Shown: piece by piece, positions 25,326-36,859 of the stretch
How positions within the stretch are numbered: the stretch's first letter is position 1
How the letters are laid out: every line of letters begins with the position of its first letter
Source: Sphingobium algorifonticola
GTDB lineage: Bacteria > Pseudomonadota > Alphaproteobacteria > Sphingomonadales > Sphingomonadaceae
Length of the DNA: 64,000 nt
Assembly: GCF_004005485.1 (NCBI RefSeq)
Contig: NZ_RZUL01000001.1
Coordinates: 310,001-374,000 of the forward strand
Reading direction: 5' to 3'
Made by a program: the position numbers and the translations under genes
The notes under the pieces: generated by a model
The model's database searches: none
The model's input: the letters and a program-made list of their open reading frames with translations, nothing else
Told to the model about the DNA's origin: nothing

Positions 25326-26726
25326 TCACATATGAATGGGCTTGCCCCGCACCGCCATCGCCGCTTCCTTGAACGCTTCGGCATGGGTGGGATGCGCGTG
25401 GCAAGTATAGGCGATGTCCTCGCTCGATGCGCCGAACTCCATGGCCTGCGCCGCCTGCGCGATCATGTCACCGGCAGGCGTCGCGATGATCCACACCCCC
25501 AGCACCTTGTCGGTTTCCGCGTCGGCGATGACCTTCACGAAGCCTTCGGTGTCGCGGATCGCCTTGGCACGGCTGTTCGCCATCATCGGGAACTTGCCGG
25601 TCTTGACCGGGCCGCGCTCTTTCGCCTGCTCCTCGGTCAGGCCGACGCCCGCGATTTCGGGATGGGTGTAGACCACCGAAGGAATGACGTCGTGGTTCAC
25701 GATACCCGTCAGGCCCGCGATATTCTCCGCAACGGCAACACCCTCGTCCTCCGCCTTGTGCGCCAGCATCGGGCCGGGGATCACGTCGCCGATCGCCCAG
25801 ACGCCCGGCACCTTGGTCGCGAAATCATGATCGGTTTCGATCTGCCCGCGCGCGTTGACCGCCAGACCGATCGCGTCGAGGCCAAGGCCCTCGGTATTGG
25901 GCCTGCGGCCGATGGCGACCAGCACCACGTCGGCCTCGATCACGCTCGCGTCGCCGCCCTTGGCCGGTTCGACCGATACGGTGGCTTTCCTGCCCTTGAC
26001 CGACACGCCGGTTACCTTGGTGCCCGTCTTGATGTCGAAGCCCTGCTTCTTGAACAGCTTCGCCGCTTCCTTGCGCACGTCGCCATCCATGCCGGGCAAT
26101 ATCTGGTCGAGATATTCCACGACCGTCACCTGCGCGCCCAGCCGCCGCCACACCGATCCCAGTTCCAGCCCGATCACGCCGCCGCCGATCACGACCATAT
26201 GCCCCGGCACCTTTTCCAGCGCCAATGCGCCGGTGGAATCGACGACGATGCCCTTGGCGTTATCCACTTCGACACCCGGAAGCGGGGTGACGGAGGAGCC
26301 AGTGGCGATGACGATGTTCTTCGCGGTCACCGTCTTGCCGCCGACGTCCACGCTATGCGCATCCTGGAAGGTGGCGAGGCCCTTGATCCAGTCGACCTTG
26401 TTCTTCTTGAAGAGGAAGGCGATGCCGTCGGTCAGGCCCTTTACCGCACCGTCCTTGTCGGCGAGCATCGCGGGCAGGTCCAGTTCGACCTGGCCGACCT
26501 TGATACCGTGCTTCGCCAGCGCGCCCGAATGCGCGGCCTCATAATGATGGGAGGCATTGAGCAGCGCCTTCGAGGGGATGCAGCCGACATTGAGGCAGGT
26601 GCCGCCGAGCGTCGCCCCGCTTTCCGCACAGGCGGTTTTCAGGCCAAGCTGCGCCGCCCGGATCGCCGCGACATAACCACCGGGTCCGGCACCGATCACC
26701 AGCACATCGTAATCATATTCGGCCAT
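25326..26726 (-). CDS. lpd: dihydrolipoyl dehydrogenase (E3)
   Basis: The protein has 466 residues and reoxidises dihydrolipoamide with NAD+. The FAD-binding N-terminus DYDVLVIGAGPGGYVAAIRAAQLG, redox-active disulfide GGTCLNVGCIPSK, NAD-binding VVIGGGVIGLELGSVW and the C-terminal His-Glu pair (CHAHPTHAEAFKEAA) are all intact. It lies at the end of the sucA-sucB block, so it is chiefly the E3 of 2-oxoglutarate dehydrogenase. It may also be shared with the glycine cleavage system. Confidence 0.97.
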   Translation of the reverse strand: MAEYDYDVLVIGAGPGGYVAAIRAAQLGLKTACAESGATLGGTCLNVGCIPSKALLNASHHYEAAHSGALAKHGIKVGQVELDLPAMLADKDGAVKGLTDGIAFLFKKNKVDWIKGLATFQDAHSVDVGGKTVTAKNIVIATGSSVTPLPGVEVDNAKGIVVDSTGALALEKVPGHMVVIGGGVIGLELGSVWRRLGAQVTVVEYLDQILPGMDGDVRKEAAKLFKKQGFDIKTGTKVTGVSVKGRKATVSVEPAKGGDASVIEADVVLVAIGRRPNTEGLGLDAIGLAVNARGQIETDHDFATKVPGVWAIGDVIPGPMLAHKAEDEGVAVAENIAGLTGIVNHDVIPSVVYTHPEIAGVGLTEEQAKERGPVKTGKFPMMANSRAKAIRDTEGFVKVIADAETDKVLGVWIIATPAGDMIAQAAQAMEFGASSEDIAYTCHAHPTHAEAFKEAAMAVRGKPIHM

Positions 26727-26747
26727 TCTTCACTCCATCACCACAGG

Positions 26748-27111
26748 CCGTTCTCCTGCGAAAGCAGGAGCCCAGGGCGTTTCAGGCAAGGCTATCGAAC
26801 AGATCATGCCATCGCGGATTGGTCCGCTCGATCAGTTCGATTTTCCAAGCGCGTTTCCATTTCTTCATTTGCAGTTCGCGTAACCGTGCGTCCTGCAAAT
26901 CGTCATGATATTCAAACCAGACCAGCAATCTGCAGTCGTGATCCTTTGTAAACCCGTCAATCAGGCCATTGCGATGCTGATATGCCCTGGCGATCAAATT
27001 GCTGGTTACGCCGATATACAGCGTTCCGTTGCGCTTGTTCGCCATCAGATAGACAAAACCGGCTTTCGTTGCACTTCTCCGCCCTGGACTCCTGCTTTCG
27101 CAGGAGAACGG
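26748..27111. mobile_element. 364-bp inverted-repeat unit enclosing a GIY-YIG nuclease ORF
   Basis: The 32-bp termini at 26748-26779 and 27080-27111 are inverted copies with one mismatch. Each contains a CTCCTGC-GAAA-GCAGGAG hairpin followed by the CCCAGGGCG / CCCTGGACTCC tail characteristic of the REP family elsewhere in this window. The ORF stop is 2 bp inside the left repeat and the conserved N-terminus begins about 20 bp inside the right one. No transposase is present and no target duplication was identified. The layout resembles a mobile unit whose only protein is a GIY-YIG nuclease (inference). Confidence 0.55.
26782..27045 (-). CDS. small GIY-YIG family nuclease, possibly 5' eroded
   Basis: The protein has 87 residues from ATG 27045. 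The YIG part is LYIGVT. The catalytic Arg (NLIARAYQH), Glu in the LRELQMKKW helix and Asn (NPRWHDLF) are visible, and WKRAWKIELIE is typical of the UPF0213-like single-domain family. The codons just before the ATG read in frame as GFVYL, the first half of the GIY motif. No ATG, GTG or TTG occurs before an in-frame TAG at 27112, so the original start seems lost or a non-standard codon is used. It lies between sucB and lpd on the same strand. Confidence 0.8.
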   Translation of the reverse strand: MANKRNGTLYIGVTSNLIARAYQHRNGLIDGFTKDHDCRLLVWFEYHDDLQDARLRELQMKKWKRAWKIELIERTNPRWHDLFDSLA

Positions 27112-27131
27112 CTATTCAATCTCTCAGCGTC

Positions 27132-28382
<1,251 letters not shown>

Positions 28383-28391
28383 GGTGCAGAC

Positions 28392-31208
28392 TTAGCCCTT
28401 CTTCTGGCGACGGATTTCGGTGCGGACGCTGTGACCGAGTGCATCGGCCACCAGCGCGCCCTGTTCGGCGATGTGACGCTTGGCAAGACCGGTGGCAGGC
28501 GATGCCGACGCCTTGCGCCCCGCATAGCGCGCGCGCATCGGTGCCTTGCCGGCCTGCTCCAGGCTTTCCTCGATGAACGGCTCGACGAAGAACCATGCGC
28601 CGTTGTTGCGCGGCTCTTCCTGGCACCAGACGACCTCTTCCAGGTTCGTCATGCGCTTGATGCGGGCGGCCAGCGCCTCTGTGGGGAAGGGATAGAGCTG
28701 CTCCACACGCACAATCTGCGTGGCCTTGTCGCCTGCCGCGTCGCGGGCCTCGATCAGGTCATAGGCGACCTTGCCGCTGCACAGCACCAGCCGCTTCGTC
28801 TTGTCGTCCGCCGCCGGATTGGTGTCCGAAAGCAGCCGCATGAAATGCGTCTGCCCCTGGAAATCCGATGCCTTGCTGACCGCCAGCTTGTGCCGCAGCA
28901 GCGACTTGGGCGTCATGATGATGAGTGGCTTGCGGAACGAGCGCAGCATCTGGCGGCGCAGGATGTGGAAGTAATTGGCCGGCGTCGTGCAGTTGGCGAC
29001 CTGGATATTGCCTTCCGCACACAGTTGCAGAAAGCGTTCGAGACGCGCGGAGCTATGCTCTGGCCCCTGCCCTTCATAGCCGTGCGGCAGCAACATGACG
29101 AGGCCGTTGGCGCGCAGCCATTTGGATTCGGACGACGCGATATACTGGTCGATCACGATCTGCGCGCCATTGGCGAAATCGCCGAACTGTGCTTCCCACA
29201 GCACAAGGCTTTTCGGGTCGGCCAGCGCATAGCCATATTCGAAGCCCAGCACGCCATATTCCGACAGCGGCGAATCCAGCACTTCGAAGCGGCCGTGCGG
29301 CACCGTCGACAGCGGAATATAGCGGCTTTCGCTATCCTGATCGACCCACACCGAATGCCGCTGGCTGAACGTGCCGCGGCCGGAATCCTGACCCGACAGG
29401 CGCACACCATAGCCTTCGGACAGCAACGATCCGAACGCCAGCGCCTCGCCGGTCGCCCAGTCGAAATTGTCGCCGGTGCGGAACATCTCCGCCTTTGCTT
29501 CCAATATGCGGCGCAGCGTCTTGTGGATGTTGATCGTGTCGGGAACGCTGGTCAGCGTCCGGCCCAGGCTTTCGAACAGCTTCGCGGGAATGCCGGTTTC
29601 GACATTGCCGCGCGCGGTTTCGGCGTCGGCGGGCTGCGACAGGCCGGACCAGCGCCCGGCGAACCAGTCCGCCTTGTTCGCCTTGTAGCTTTTGGCCGCC
29701 TCGAACTCGTCTTCCAGATGATCGACGAACTCCTGCGTGGTCGCCGTGACAAAGCCGTCATCGATGACGCCCTGCGCCTTCAGCCGGGCGGCATAGACAT
29801 CGCTGACCGGCGGATGCTGGCGGATTTTCGCGTACATCAGCGGCTGGGTGAAACTCGGCTCGTCGCCTTCGTTATGGCCGAAGCGGCGATAGCACCACAT
29901 GTCGATCACGATGTCGCGGTGGAAGGTCTGGCGATATTCGATCGCCAGCTTGCAGGCGAAGGTCACCGCTTCGGGATCGTCGCCATTGACGTGCAGGATC
30001 GGCGCCATCACGCCCTTCGCCACGTCGCTGGGATAGGGCGACGAACGCGCAAATTGTGGCGAGGTCGTAAAGCCCACCTGATTGTTGACGACGAAATGGA
30101 TGCAGCCGCCGGTATTGTAGCCGCGAATGCCCGAAAAGCCGAAGCACTCCCACACGATCCCCTGCCCCGCGAACGCCGCGTCGCCATGGATCAGCACCGG
30201 CAGCACCTGTTCGTGCGTGCCGAGATCGTCGCGGAACACCTGTTGCGCGCGGACCTTGCCCAGCACGATCGGATCGACGGTTTCCAGATGCGAAGGATTG
30301 GGCACCAGGCTCATGTGCACCTTGATTCCGTCGAACTCCCGGTCGGTCGAGGTGCCGAGATGATATTTGACGTCGCCCGATCCGCCCACGTCCTCCGGGT
30401 TGGCGGTACCGCCGGAAAACTCGTGGAAGATCACGCGAAAGCCCTTGGCCATCACATTGGCGAGCACGTTGAGGCGCCCGCGATGCGCCATGCCGAACAC
30501 GATCTCGCGCACGCCCTGCGCACCGCCATGCTTGATGATCGCCTCCAGCGCCGGGATCATGGACTCGCCGCCATCCAGCCCGAAACGCTTGGTGCCGACA
30601 TATTTGCGGCCCAGGAACTTCTCATATTGCTCGCCGTGGATGACCTTGGTCAGGATCGCCTTCTTGCCTTCGGGCGAGAAATGAATTTCCTTGTCCTTGC
30701 CTTCCATCCGCTCCTGCAGGAAGCGGCGCTCCTCCACATCGGCGATATGCATATATTCCAGGCCGACATTGCCGCAGTAGTTGGCGCGCAATATCTCGAC
30801 CAGCTCGCGCACTGTCGCATATTCAAGGCCGAGCGTACCGCCCAGATAGACTTTCTTGTCCAGCGCCGCGCCCGCAAAGCCATGATATTCCGGCGTCAGA
30901 TCGGCGGGCAGCTCGCGCTGCGAAAGGCCGAGCGGATCGAGGTTGGAGGCCAGATGCCCGCGCACGCGATAGGTGCGGATGAGCATCATCGCGCGGATCG
31001 AATCGCCTGCCGCTTCGGCGATGTCGGCATCGGACACGGTCTTGCCCGCCGCCTTCGCCGCAGCCTTCACAGCGACCTGCATCTGCGTCGGGTCAAGCGC
31101 GCCGGTCAGGTCGTCGGTGTCCACCGGCGGCCAGTTGGAGCGTGCCCAGCTTGGACCCTGCTCGATTTCCCCCACGCCCGCAAAAACGTCCTGACCTTCG
31201 TAACCCAT
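28392..31208 (-). CDS. sucA: 2-oxoglutarate dehydrogenase E1 component
   Basis: The protein has 938 residues from ATG 31208 (GAGGTGG ribosome site). Thiamine-diphosphate enzyme features include FGMAHRGRLNVLANVMAKGF, GSGDVKYHLG, the TPP/Mg region VHVNGDDPEAV with CYRRFGHNEGDEPSFTQP, and the C-terminal LLPHGYEGQGPEHSSARLERF. It catalyses oxidative decarboxylation of 2-oxoglutarate to succinyl-dihydrolipoyl E2. A repeat element fills the gap to sucD upstream. Confidence 0.97.
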   Translation of the reverse strand: MGYEGQDVFAGVGEIEQGPSWARSNWPPVDTDDLTGALDPTQMQVAVKAAAKAAGKTVSDADIAEAAGDSIRAMMLIRTYRVRGHLASNLDPLGLSQRELPADLTPEYHGFAGAALDKKVYLGGTLGLEYATVRELVEILRANYCGNVGLEYMHIADVEERRFLQERMEGKDKEIHFSPEGKKAILTKVIHGEQYEKFLGRKYVGTKRFGLDGGESMIPALEAIIKHGGAQGVREIVFGMAHRGRLNVLANVMAKGFRVIFHEFSGGTANPEDVGGSGDVKYHLGTSTDREFDGIKVHMSLVPNPSHLETVDPIVLGKVRAQQVFRDDLGTHEQVLPVLIHGDAAFAGQGIVWECFGFSGIRGYNTGGCIHFVVNNQVGFTTSPQFARSSPYPSDVAKGVMAPILHVNGDDPEAVTFACKLAIEYRQTFHRDIVIDMWCYRRFGHNEGDEPSFTQPLMYAKIRQHPPVSDVYAARLKAQGVIDDGFVTATTQEFVDHLEDEFEAAKSYKANKADWFAGRWSGLSQPADAETARGNVETGIPAKLFESLGRTLTSVPDTINIHKTLRRILEAKAEMFRTGDNFDWATGEALAFGSLLSEGYGVRLSGQDSGRGTFSQRHSVWVDQDSESRYIPLSTVPHGRFEVLDSPLSEYGVLGFEYGYALADPKSLVLWEAQFGDFANGAQIVIDQYIASSESKWLRANGLVMLLPHGYEGQGPEHSSARLERFLQLCAEGNIQVANCTTPANYFHILRRQMLRSFRKPLIIMTPKSLLRHKLAVSKASDFQGQTHFMRLLSDTNPAADDKTKRLVLCSGKVAYDLIEARDAAGDKATQIVRVEQLYPFPTEALAARIKRMTNLEEVVWCQEEPRNNGAWFFVEPFIEESLEQAGKAPMRARYAGRKASASPATGLAKRHIAEQGALVADALGHSVRTEIRRQKKG

Positions 31209-31220
31209 GTTCCACCTCAC

Positions 31221-31406
31221 TTCCCCTCTCCCCTTGCGGGAGAGGGTTGCGCAGACTTAGCCACGAAGTGGCTTAGTCATAGCTGGGTGAGGGGTATGCG
31301 GTTCCAGCGGAACCGCGCGAGCCAAAGGCTTGCTCACCCTCATCCAACTTCGCCTAGCCAGCACGCTGGCAAGGCTTCGTATCCTTCTCCCGTCAAGGGA
31401 GAAGGG
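31221..31406. repeat. complex inverted-repeat element between sucD and sucA
   Basis: Hairpins CCCTCTCCC/GGGAGAGGG (31224 on), TTAGCCAC/GTGGCTTAG (31258-31277), GCGGTTCC/GGAACCGC (31299-31316) and CCTTCTCCC/GGGAGAAGG (31383-31405) succeed one another. They resemble the nusG-rplK element at 15651. No gene is present. The element lies inside the TCA operon and could modulate sucA mRNA processing. Confidence 0.7.
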
Positions 31407-31412
31407 TCTCTG

Positions 31413-32297
31413 TCAGCCCTTCAACACTTCGAGCAGCGTGGTGCCCAGTTCCGACGGGCTGGTCGAAACCTTGATGCCTGCTGCTTCCATCGCCGCGATC
31501 TTGCTTTCCGCATCGCCCTTGCCACCCGAAACAATCGCGCCGGCATGGCCCATGCGACGGCCCGGAGGCGCCGTGCGGCCCGCGATGAAGCCGGCCATCG
31601 GCTTCTTGCGGCCGCGCTTCGCCTCGTCGATCAGGAACTGCGCCGCCTGCTCTTCGGCGTCGCCGCCGATCTCGCCGATCATGATGATGCTTTCGGTGGC
31701 ATCGTCGGCCAGGAAAAGCTCCAGCACGTCGATGAAATTGGTGCCGTTCACCGGGTCGCCGCCAATGCCGACCGCCGTGGTCTGGCCAAGACCCGCGTTC
31801 GAGGTCTGGAACACCGCTTCATAGGTCAGCGTGCCGGAACGCGAGACCACGCCGACGCTGCCCTTCTTGAAGATGGAGCCGGGCATGATGCCGATCTTGC
31901 ATTCGCCGGGCGTCAGCACGCCGGGGCAGTTGGGACCGATCAGCCGCGACTTGCTGCCCGAGAGCGCGCGCTTCACGCGCACCATGTCGAGCACCGGAAT
32001 GCCTTCGGTGATGCACACGATCAGCGGGATTTCCGCGTCGATCGCTTCCAGAATGGAGTCCGCGGCAAATGGCGGCGGCACATAGACGACCGATGCGTCG
32101 GCACCCGTCTTGGTCTTGGCTTCCAGCACCGTGTCGTAGATCGGCAGGCCGATATGGCTGCTCCCGCCCTTCCCCGGCGTAACGCCTGCGACCATCTGCG
32201 TACCATAGGCCAGCGCCTGTTCGGTATGGAAGGTGCCGGTGGCCCCGGTCATCCCCTGGGTGATGACTTTCGTGTTCTTATTTACGAGAATGCTCAT
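31413..32297 (-). CDS. sucD: succinyl-CoA synthetase alpha subunit
   Basis: The protein has 294 residues. CoA-binding Rossmann part: [22 protein letters not shown]. The phosphorylated histidine lies in [16 protein letters not shown] near residue 245. ATG 32297 fits the GGAG ribosome site best, and ATG 32300 is adjacent. The beta subunit gene sucC is not next to it but at 54937, an uncommon split. It is preceded by the low-GC ORF at 32313. Confidence 0.97.
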   Translation of the reverse strand: MSILVNKNTKVITQGMTGATGTFHTEQALAYGTQMVAGVTPGKGGSSHIGLPIYDTVLEAKTKTGADASVVYVPPPFAADSILEAIDAEIPLIVCITEGIPVLDMVRVKRALSGSKSRLIGPNCPGVLTPGECKIGIMPGSIFKKGSVGVVSRSGTLTYEAVFQTSNAGLGQTTAVGIGGDPVNGTNFIDVLELFLADDATESIIMIGEIGGDAEEQAAQFLIDEAKRGRKKPMAGFIAGRTAPPGRRMGHAGAIVSGGKGDAESKIAAMEAAGIKVSTSPSELGTTLLEVLKG

Positions 32298-32312
32298 CAT
32301 ATCTCCAGAAAG

Positions 32313-33610
<1,298 letters not shown>

Positions 33611-33688
33611 TTAAGCCGAATAGGTTAAGGTTTCAACCGTGCAAAGCAGCCATACGGCAATTATCTTTGCACATCATTCGCAATTGCA

Positions 33689-34801
33689 TTAATGATTGCC
33701 GTGGCCCACGGCAAGATAGTCGTCCGACTGCATTTCGAGGAGACGCGAGACCGTGCGTTCGAACTCGAATGCCCCGTCGCCGCTGGGGTAGAGGGCAGCA
33801 GGTGGGGCGTCAGCGGAGGCGAGCAGCTTTACCTTATATTCGTAGAGCGCGTCGATCAGCGTGACGAACCGTGCCGCCTCGTTCCGCTTTTCCGGCCCCA
33901 GCACGGGAATGCCGACGATGATGACCGTATGGAAGCGCCGCGCGATCGCCAGATAATCGGTCGCGCCCCGTGCTTCGGCGCACAGCCGCTTGAACGAGAA
34001 TACCGCAACGCCCTTCAGGCTCTTGGGCACATGCAGCGTGCGCCCGCCCTGCACCGGCAATTCCTCGGTGGGTACATTGGCGCGGTCGGTGGGGGGATAG
34101 TCGGTCAGGCGGAAAAAGGCGGCGCTCAGCGCCTCGGAGGCCGCCTCGCCGTTGGGCACATGCCACAAGGCGGCGTCGCCCAGCCGGTCGCGGCGATAAT
34201 CGGTCGGGCCGTTCAGGCCCACGACGTCCAGCCGGTCCTTTATGAGATCGATGAAGGGCAGGAACAACTGCCGGTTGAGGCCGTCCTTGTAGAGATCGTC
34301 GGGCGGGCGGTTGGATGTCGTGACAATGGTGACGCGCGCCGCGATCAGCCCCGCAAAGAGGCGCGACATGATCGCCGCGTCCGCCATATTGTTGACGACC
34401 ATCTCGTCGAAACACAGCAGCCGCGCTTCATCGGCGAGTGCCGCCACCACCGGCGGAATGGGATCGCCCGTCTCGCTCTTGCGGGCCTCAGCCAGCCGGG
34501 CATGCACGTCGATCATGAACTCGTGAAAATGGACGCGGCGCTTGCGGCGGACAGCCACGCAATCGTGGAACAGGTCCATCAGCATCGATTTGCCGCGCCC
34601 GACGCCGCCCCACATATAGATGCCGCGCGCCGGTTCGGGCAGTTTGCGCAGCATCCGCCACAATGTCGATCCGCGCGGCGGCACGGCCTCCAGTTCCTGC
34701 TGCAAGGCATCGAGGCGGCGGGCAGCGGCTTCCTGGTCGGGATCGGCGCGCAACTCGCCTGCCGCGATCAGCCGATGATAGCGGGCCAGAACGTTGGGCA
34801 T
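33689..34801 (-). CDS. zapE: cell division protein ZapE (AFG1-like ATPase)
   Basis: The protein has 370 residues from ATG 34801. It is a P-loop ATPase with Walker A GGVGRGKSMLMDLFHD and Walker B LLCFDEMVVNNMADAAIM. FFRLTDYPPTDRANVPTEEL and CAEARGATDYLAIARRFHTVIIVGIPVLGPEKRNEAARFVTLIDALYE are typical of the AFG1/ZapE family. In E. coli ZapE acts at the Z ring. The mitochondrial homologue handles respiratory proteins. In sphingomonads it sits between sdhB and mdh. Confidence 0.93.
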   Translation of the reverse strand: MPNVLARYHRLIAAGELRADPDQEAAARRLDALQQELEAVPPRGSTLWRMLRKLPEPARGIYMWGGVGRGKSMLMDLFHDCVAVRRKRRVHFHEFMIDVHARLAEARKSETGDPIPPVVAALADEARLLCFDEMVVNNMADAAIMSRLFAGLIAARVTIVTTSNRPPDDLYKDGLNRQLFLPFIDLIKDRLDVVGLNGPTDYRRDRLGDAALWHVPNGEAASEALSAAFFRLTDYPPTDRANVPTEELPVQGGRTLHVPKSLKGVAVFSFKRLCAEARGATDYLAIARRFHTVIIVGIPVLGPEKRNEAARFVTLIDALYEYKVKLLASADAPPAALYPSGDGAFEFERTVSRLLEMQSDDYLAVGHGNH

Positions 34802-34805
34802 GGTC

Positions 34806-35276
34806 TCAGGCCTGGGGCGGGGCGGCGCTGCCCTTGCGGATCGTCGCCATGAATGCCGCAACGGTGCCGAAACTCTGTTCCACCGTGCCGCGCAGGAACA
34901 CCATGCGCCGCGTCTCCCGCGTCAGTTCCACGATGGCGTCCATCGGCTCGTCACCGCTGCCAGGTGCCGCATATTGGATCGACAGATCGATGGTGGAGGC
35001 AAAGCCGCCCTGTTCGACGCCGCATCCCCGCAAGCCCGCGAAAAGGGCGATATCGATGAATCCCGCAATCGCGCCCCCGTGCATCGCCCCGCTGATGCTG
35101 GTCAGCAACGGCTGCGGCGTGAAGCGAACCCTGGCCCGCGCCGGCCCTTCGGAAAGCACCGACAAGGGACCATAGAGGCTGTTGAACTGCGCATTTTCAC
35201 GCGGTCCCCATAGCATCCAGCCCGGATTGGCAGGATCAGGCTCCCACCGGAAGAGATCCAGAGTGGTCGGCTTCAC
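34806..35276 (-). CDS. PaaI-family hotdog thioesterase
   Basis: The protein has 156 residues. The hotdog-fold signature LLTSISGAMHGGAIAGFIDIALFAGL carries the HGG motif. ASTIDLSIQYAAPGSGDEPMDAIVEL follows the usual strand pattern. It probably hydrolyses an acyl-CoA, substrate unknown. It is located 4 bp after the sdhB stop and 4 bp before the zapE start, clearly in the same operon. Confidence 0.85.
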   Translation of the reverse strand: MKPTTLDLFRWEPDPANPGWMLWGPRENAQFNSLYGPLSVLSEGPARARVRFTPQPLLTSISGAMHGGAIAGFIDIALFAGLRGCGVEQGGFASTIDLSIQYAAPGSGDEPMDAIVELTRETRRMVFLRGTVEQSFGTVAAFMATIRKGSAAPPQA

Positions 35277-35280
35277 GCGA

Positions 35281-36066
35281 TCAAATCGCCCGTTCCACCA
35301 TCAGCTTCTTGGTTTCGGCGATTGCCTTTGCCGGGCTGAGGCCCTTCGGGCAGACATTGGCGCAATTCATGATCGTATGGCAGCGATAGAGCCGGAACGG
35401 GTCTTCCAGCTCGTCGAGCCGCTCGCCGGTATATTCGTCGCGGCTGTCGGCCAGCCAGCGATAGGCCTGAAGCAGGATCGCCGGGCCGAGGAACTTGTCG
35501 CTGTTCCACCAGTAGGACGGGCAGCTTGTCGAGCAGCAGGCGCACAGGATGCACTCGTAAAGCCCATCGAGCTTCTCGCGCTCTGCAGGCGACTGGAGCC
35601 GCTCCTTGCCCGAAGGCGGCGGCGTCACGGTCTTGAGCCAGGGCTGGATCGAGCTGTACTGCGCATAGAAATGCGTGAAATCGGGCACCAGATCCTTGAT
35701 GACGTCCATGTGCGGCAGCGGCGTGATCTTCACTTCGCTGCCGCAATCCTCGATCGCCGTGGTGCAGGCGAGGCCGTTCTTGCCATTGATGTTCATCGAA
35801 CAGGAACCGCAAATGCCTTCGCGGCACGACCGGCGGAACGTCAGCGTCGGGTCCTGCTCGCTCTTCATCTTGATGAGCGCGTCGAGAACCATCGGGCCGC
35901 AATTGTCGAGATCGATTTCGAACGTGTCGTAACGGGGGTTCTCCCCGCTGTCGGGATCATAGCGATAAACCTGGAACGATTTAACGTTGGTCGCGCCTTC
36001 AGCCTTGTGCGTCGTCGCGCCCTTGCCGTTGATGCGGCTGTTCGCGGGCAGTCTGAATTCGGCCAT
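35281..36066 (-). CDS. sdhB: succinate dehydrogenase iron-sulfur subunit
   Basis: The protein has 261 residues. Three iron-sulfur ligand sets are complete: [21 protein letters not shown] for [2Fe-2S], [16 protein letters not shown] for [4Fe-4S], and [19 protein letters not shown] for [3Fe-4S]. It passes electrons from SdhA to quinone. sdhC, sdhD and sdhA are not in this window; sdhB is promoter-proximal in the TCA operon after a 129-bp divergent gap. Confidence 0.97.
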   Translation of the reverse strand: MAEFRLPANSRINGKGATTHKAEGATNVKSFQVYRYDPDSGENPRYDTFEIDLDNCGPMVLDALIKMKSEQDPTLTFRRSCREGICGSCSMNINGKNGLACTTAIEDCGSEVKITPLPHMDVIKDLVPDFTHFYAQYSSIQPWLKTVTPPPSGKERLQSPAEREKLDGLYECILCACCSTSCPSYWWNSDKFLGPAILLQAYRWLADSRDEYTGERLDELEDPFRLYRCHTIMNCANVCPKGLSPAKAIAETKKLMVERAI

Positions 36067-36195
36067 ATTCCTCGTGTCCCATATGAGTCCCGATGCGCCC
36101 CCTCAACAATATGGGGACGGCTTAGTCAAGCTGCCAGCATCGATGACACTGATCGAAACGGTTGCGATGCCGTAGAGAGCGTTTAGGGATCAGGC

Positions 36196-36858
36196 ATGCA
36201 CTTGGCGATCTACGATATGGACCGGACGATCACGATACGCGGCACCTTCACGCCGTTCCTGCTGTTCGCGGCGCGCCGCCGCGCCCCCTGGCGGCTGGTC
36301 GCGCTGCCGCTTTGGCTGCTGGCCATGGCCTGTCACAAGGCGGGGCTGATCGCGCGCAAGCCGCTCAAGCAATATGGCATTCGCCTGCTGGTGGGCCGGA
36401 CCATTCCGGCGGGGACGGCGCATGACCTGGCGGCGCGTTATGCCGCCCATGTCATGGCGCGCAATGTGCAGCCGGGCGCGCTGGCGGCGATAACGCAGGA
36501 TCGCGTCAAGGGGCGGATGCTGGTGATGGCGACGGCCGCGCCGGATTTCTACGCACGCACCATCGGCGCCGCGCTGGGCTTTGACGCCGTGATTGCCACA
36601 CGCCACGCCGCCGCGGCCGATGGCGGCGTCTCGCACCGCATTGTCGGCGAGAATTGCTATGGCGCGCACAAGCTGGTCATGATCCGCGACTGGCTGGCGG
36701 CCACCGGCCACGCGCCGCACACGGTGCGCTTCTACAGCGACGACCTGTCCGACGCACCGACGCTCGACTGGGCCGACGTCGCCTTTGTCGTCAACCCCGA
36801 CGCGCGGCTGAGCCAGGCGGCGGCCCTGCGGGGCTGGCAGACGCTTGTGTTCCGCTGA
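36196..36858 (+). CDS. HAD-IB family phosphatase
   Basis: The protein has 220 residues. The catalytic motif I is YDMDRTIT (DxDxT). Motif II is MLVMATAAPDFY, and the final acidic motif is FYSDDLSDAPTL. A hydrophobic stretch near residues 18-45 (LLFAARRRAPWRLVALPLWLL) resembles the membrane-associated cap of phosphatidylglycerophosphatase-like HADs. It heads a four-gene operon with a glycerophosphotransferase-like protein and a CDP-alcohol phosphatidyltransferase, suggesting it dephosphorylates a phospholipid or polyol-phosphate intermediate (inference). Confidence 0.85.
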   Translation: MHLAIYDMDRTITIRGTFTPFLLFAARRRAPWRLVALPLWLLAMACHKAGLIARKPLKQYGIRLLVGRTIPAGTAHDLAARYAAHVMARNVQPGALAAITQDRVKGRMLVMATAAPDFYARTIGAALGFDAVIATRHAAAADGGVSHRIVGENCYGAHKLVMIRDWLAATGHAPHTVRFYSDDLSDAPTLDWADVAFVVNPDARLSQAAALRGWQTLVFR

Positions 36859-36859
36859 T

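Noticed and set aside
24048..26951. Plus-strand open frame of nearly 1000 codons opposite dgt and lpd
   Set aside because: Shadow of two well-supported minus-strand genes, with composition of an antisense frame.
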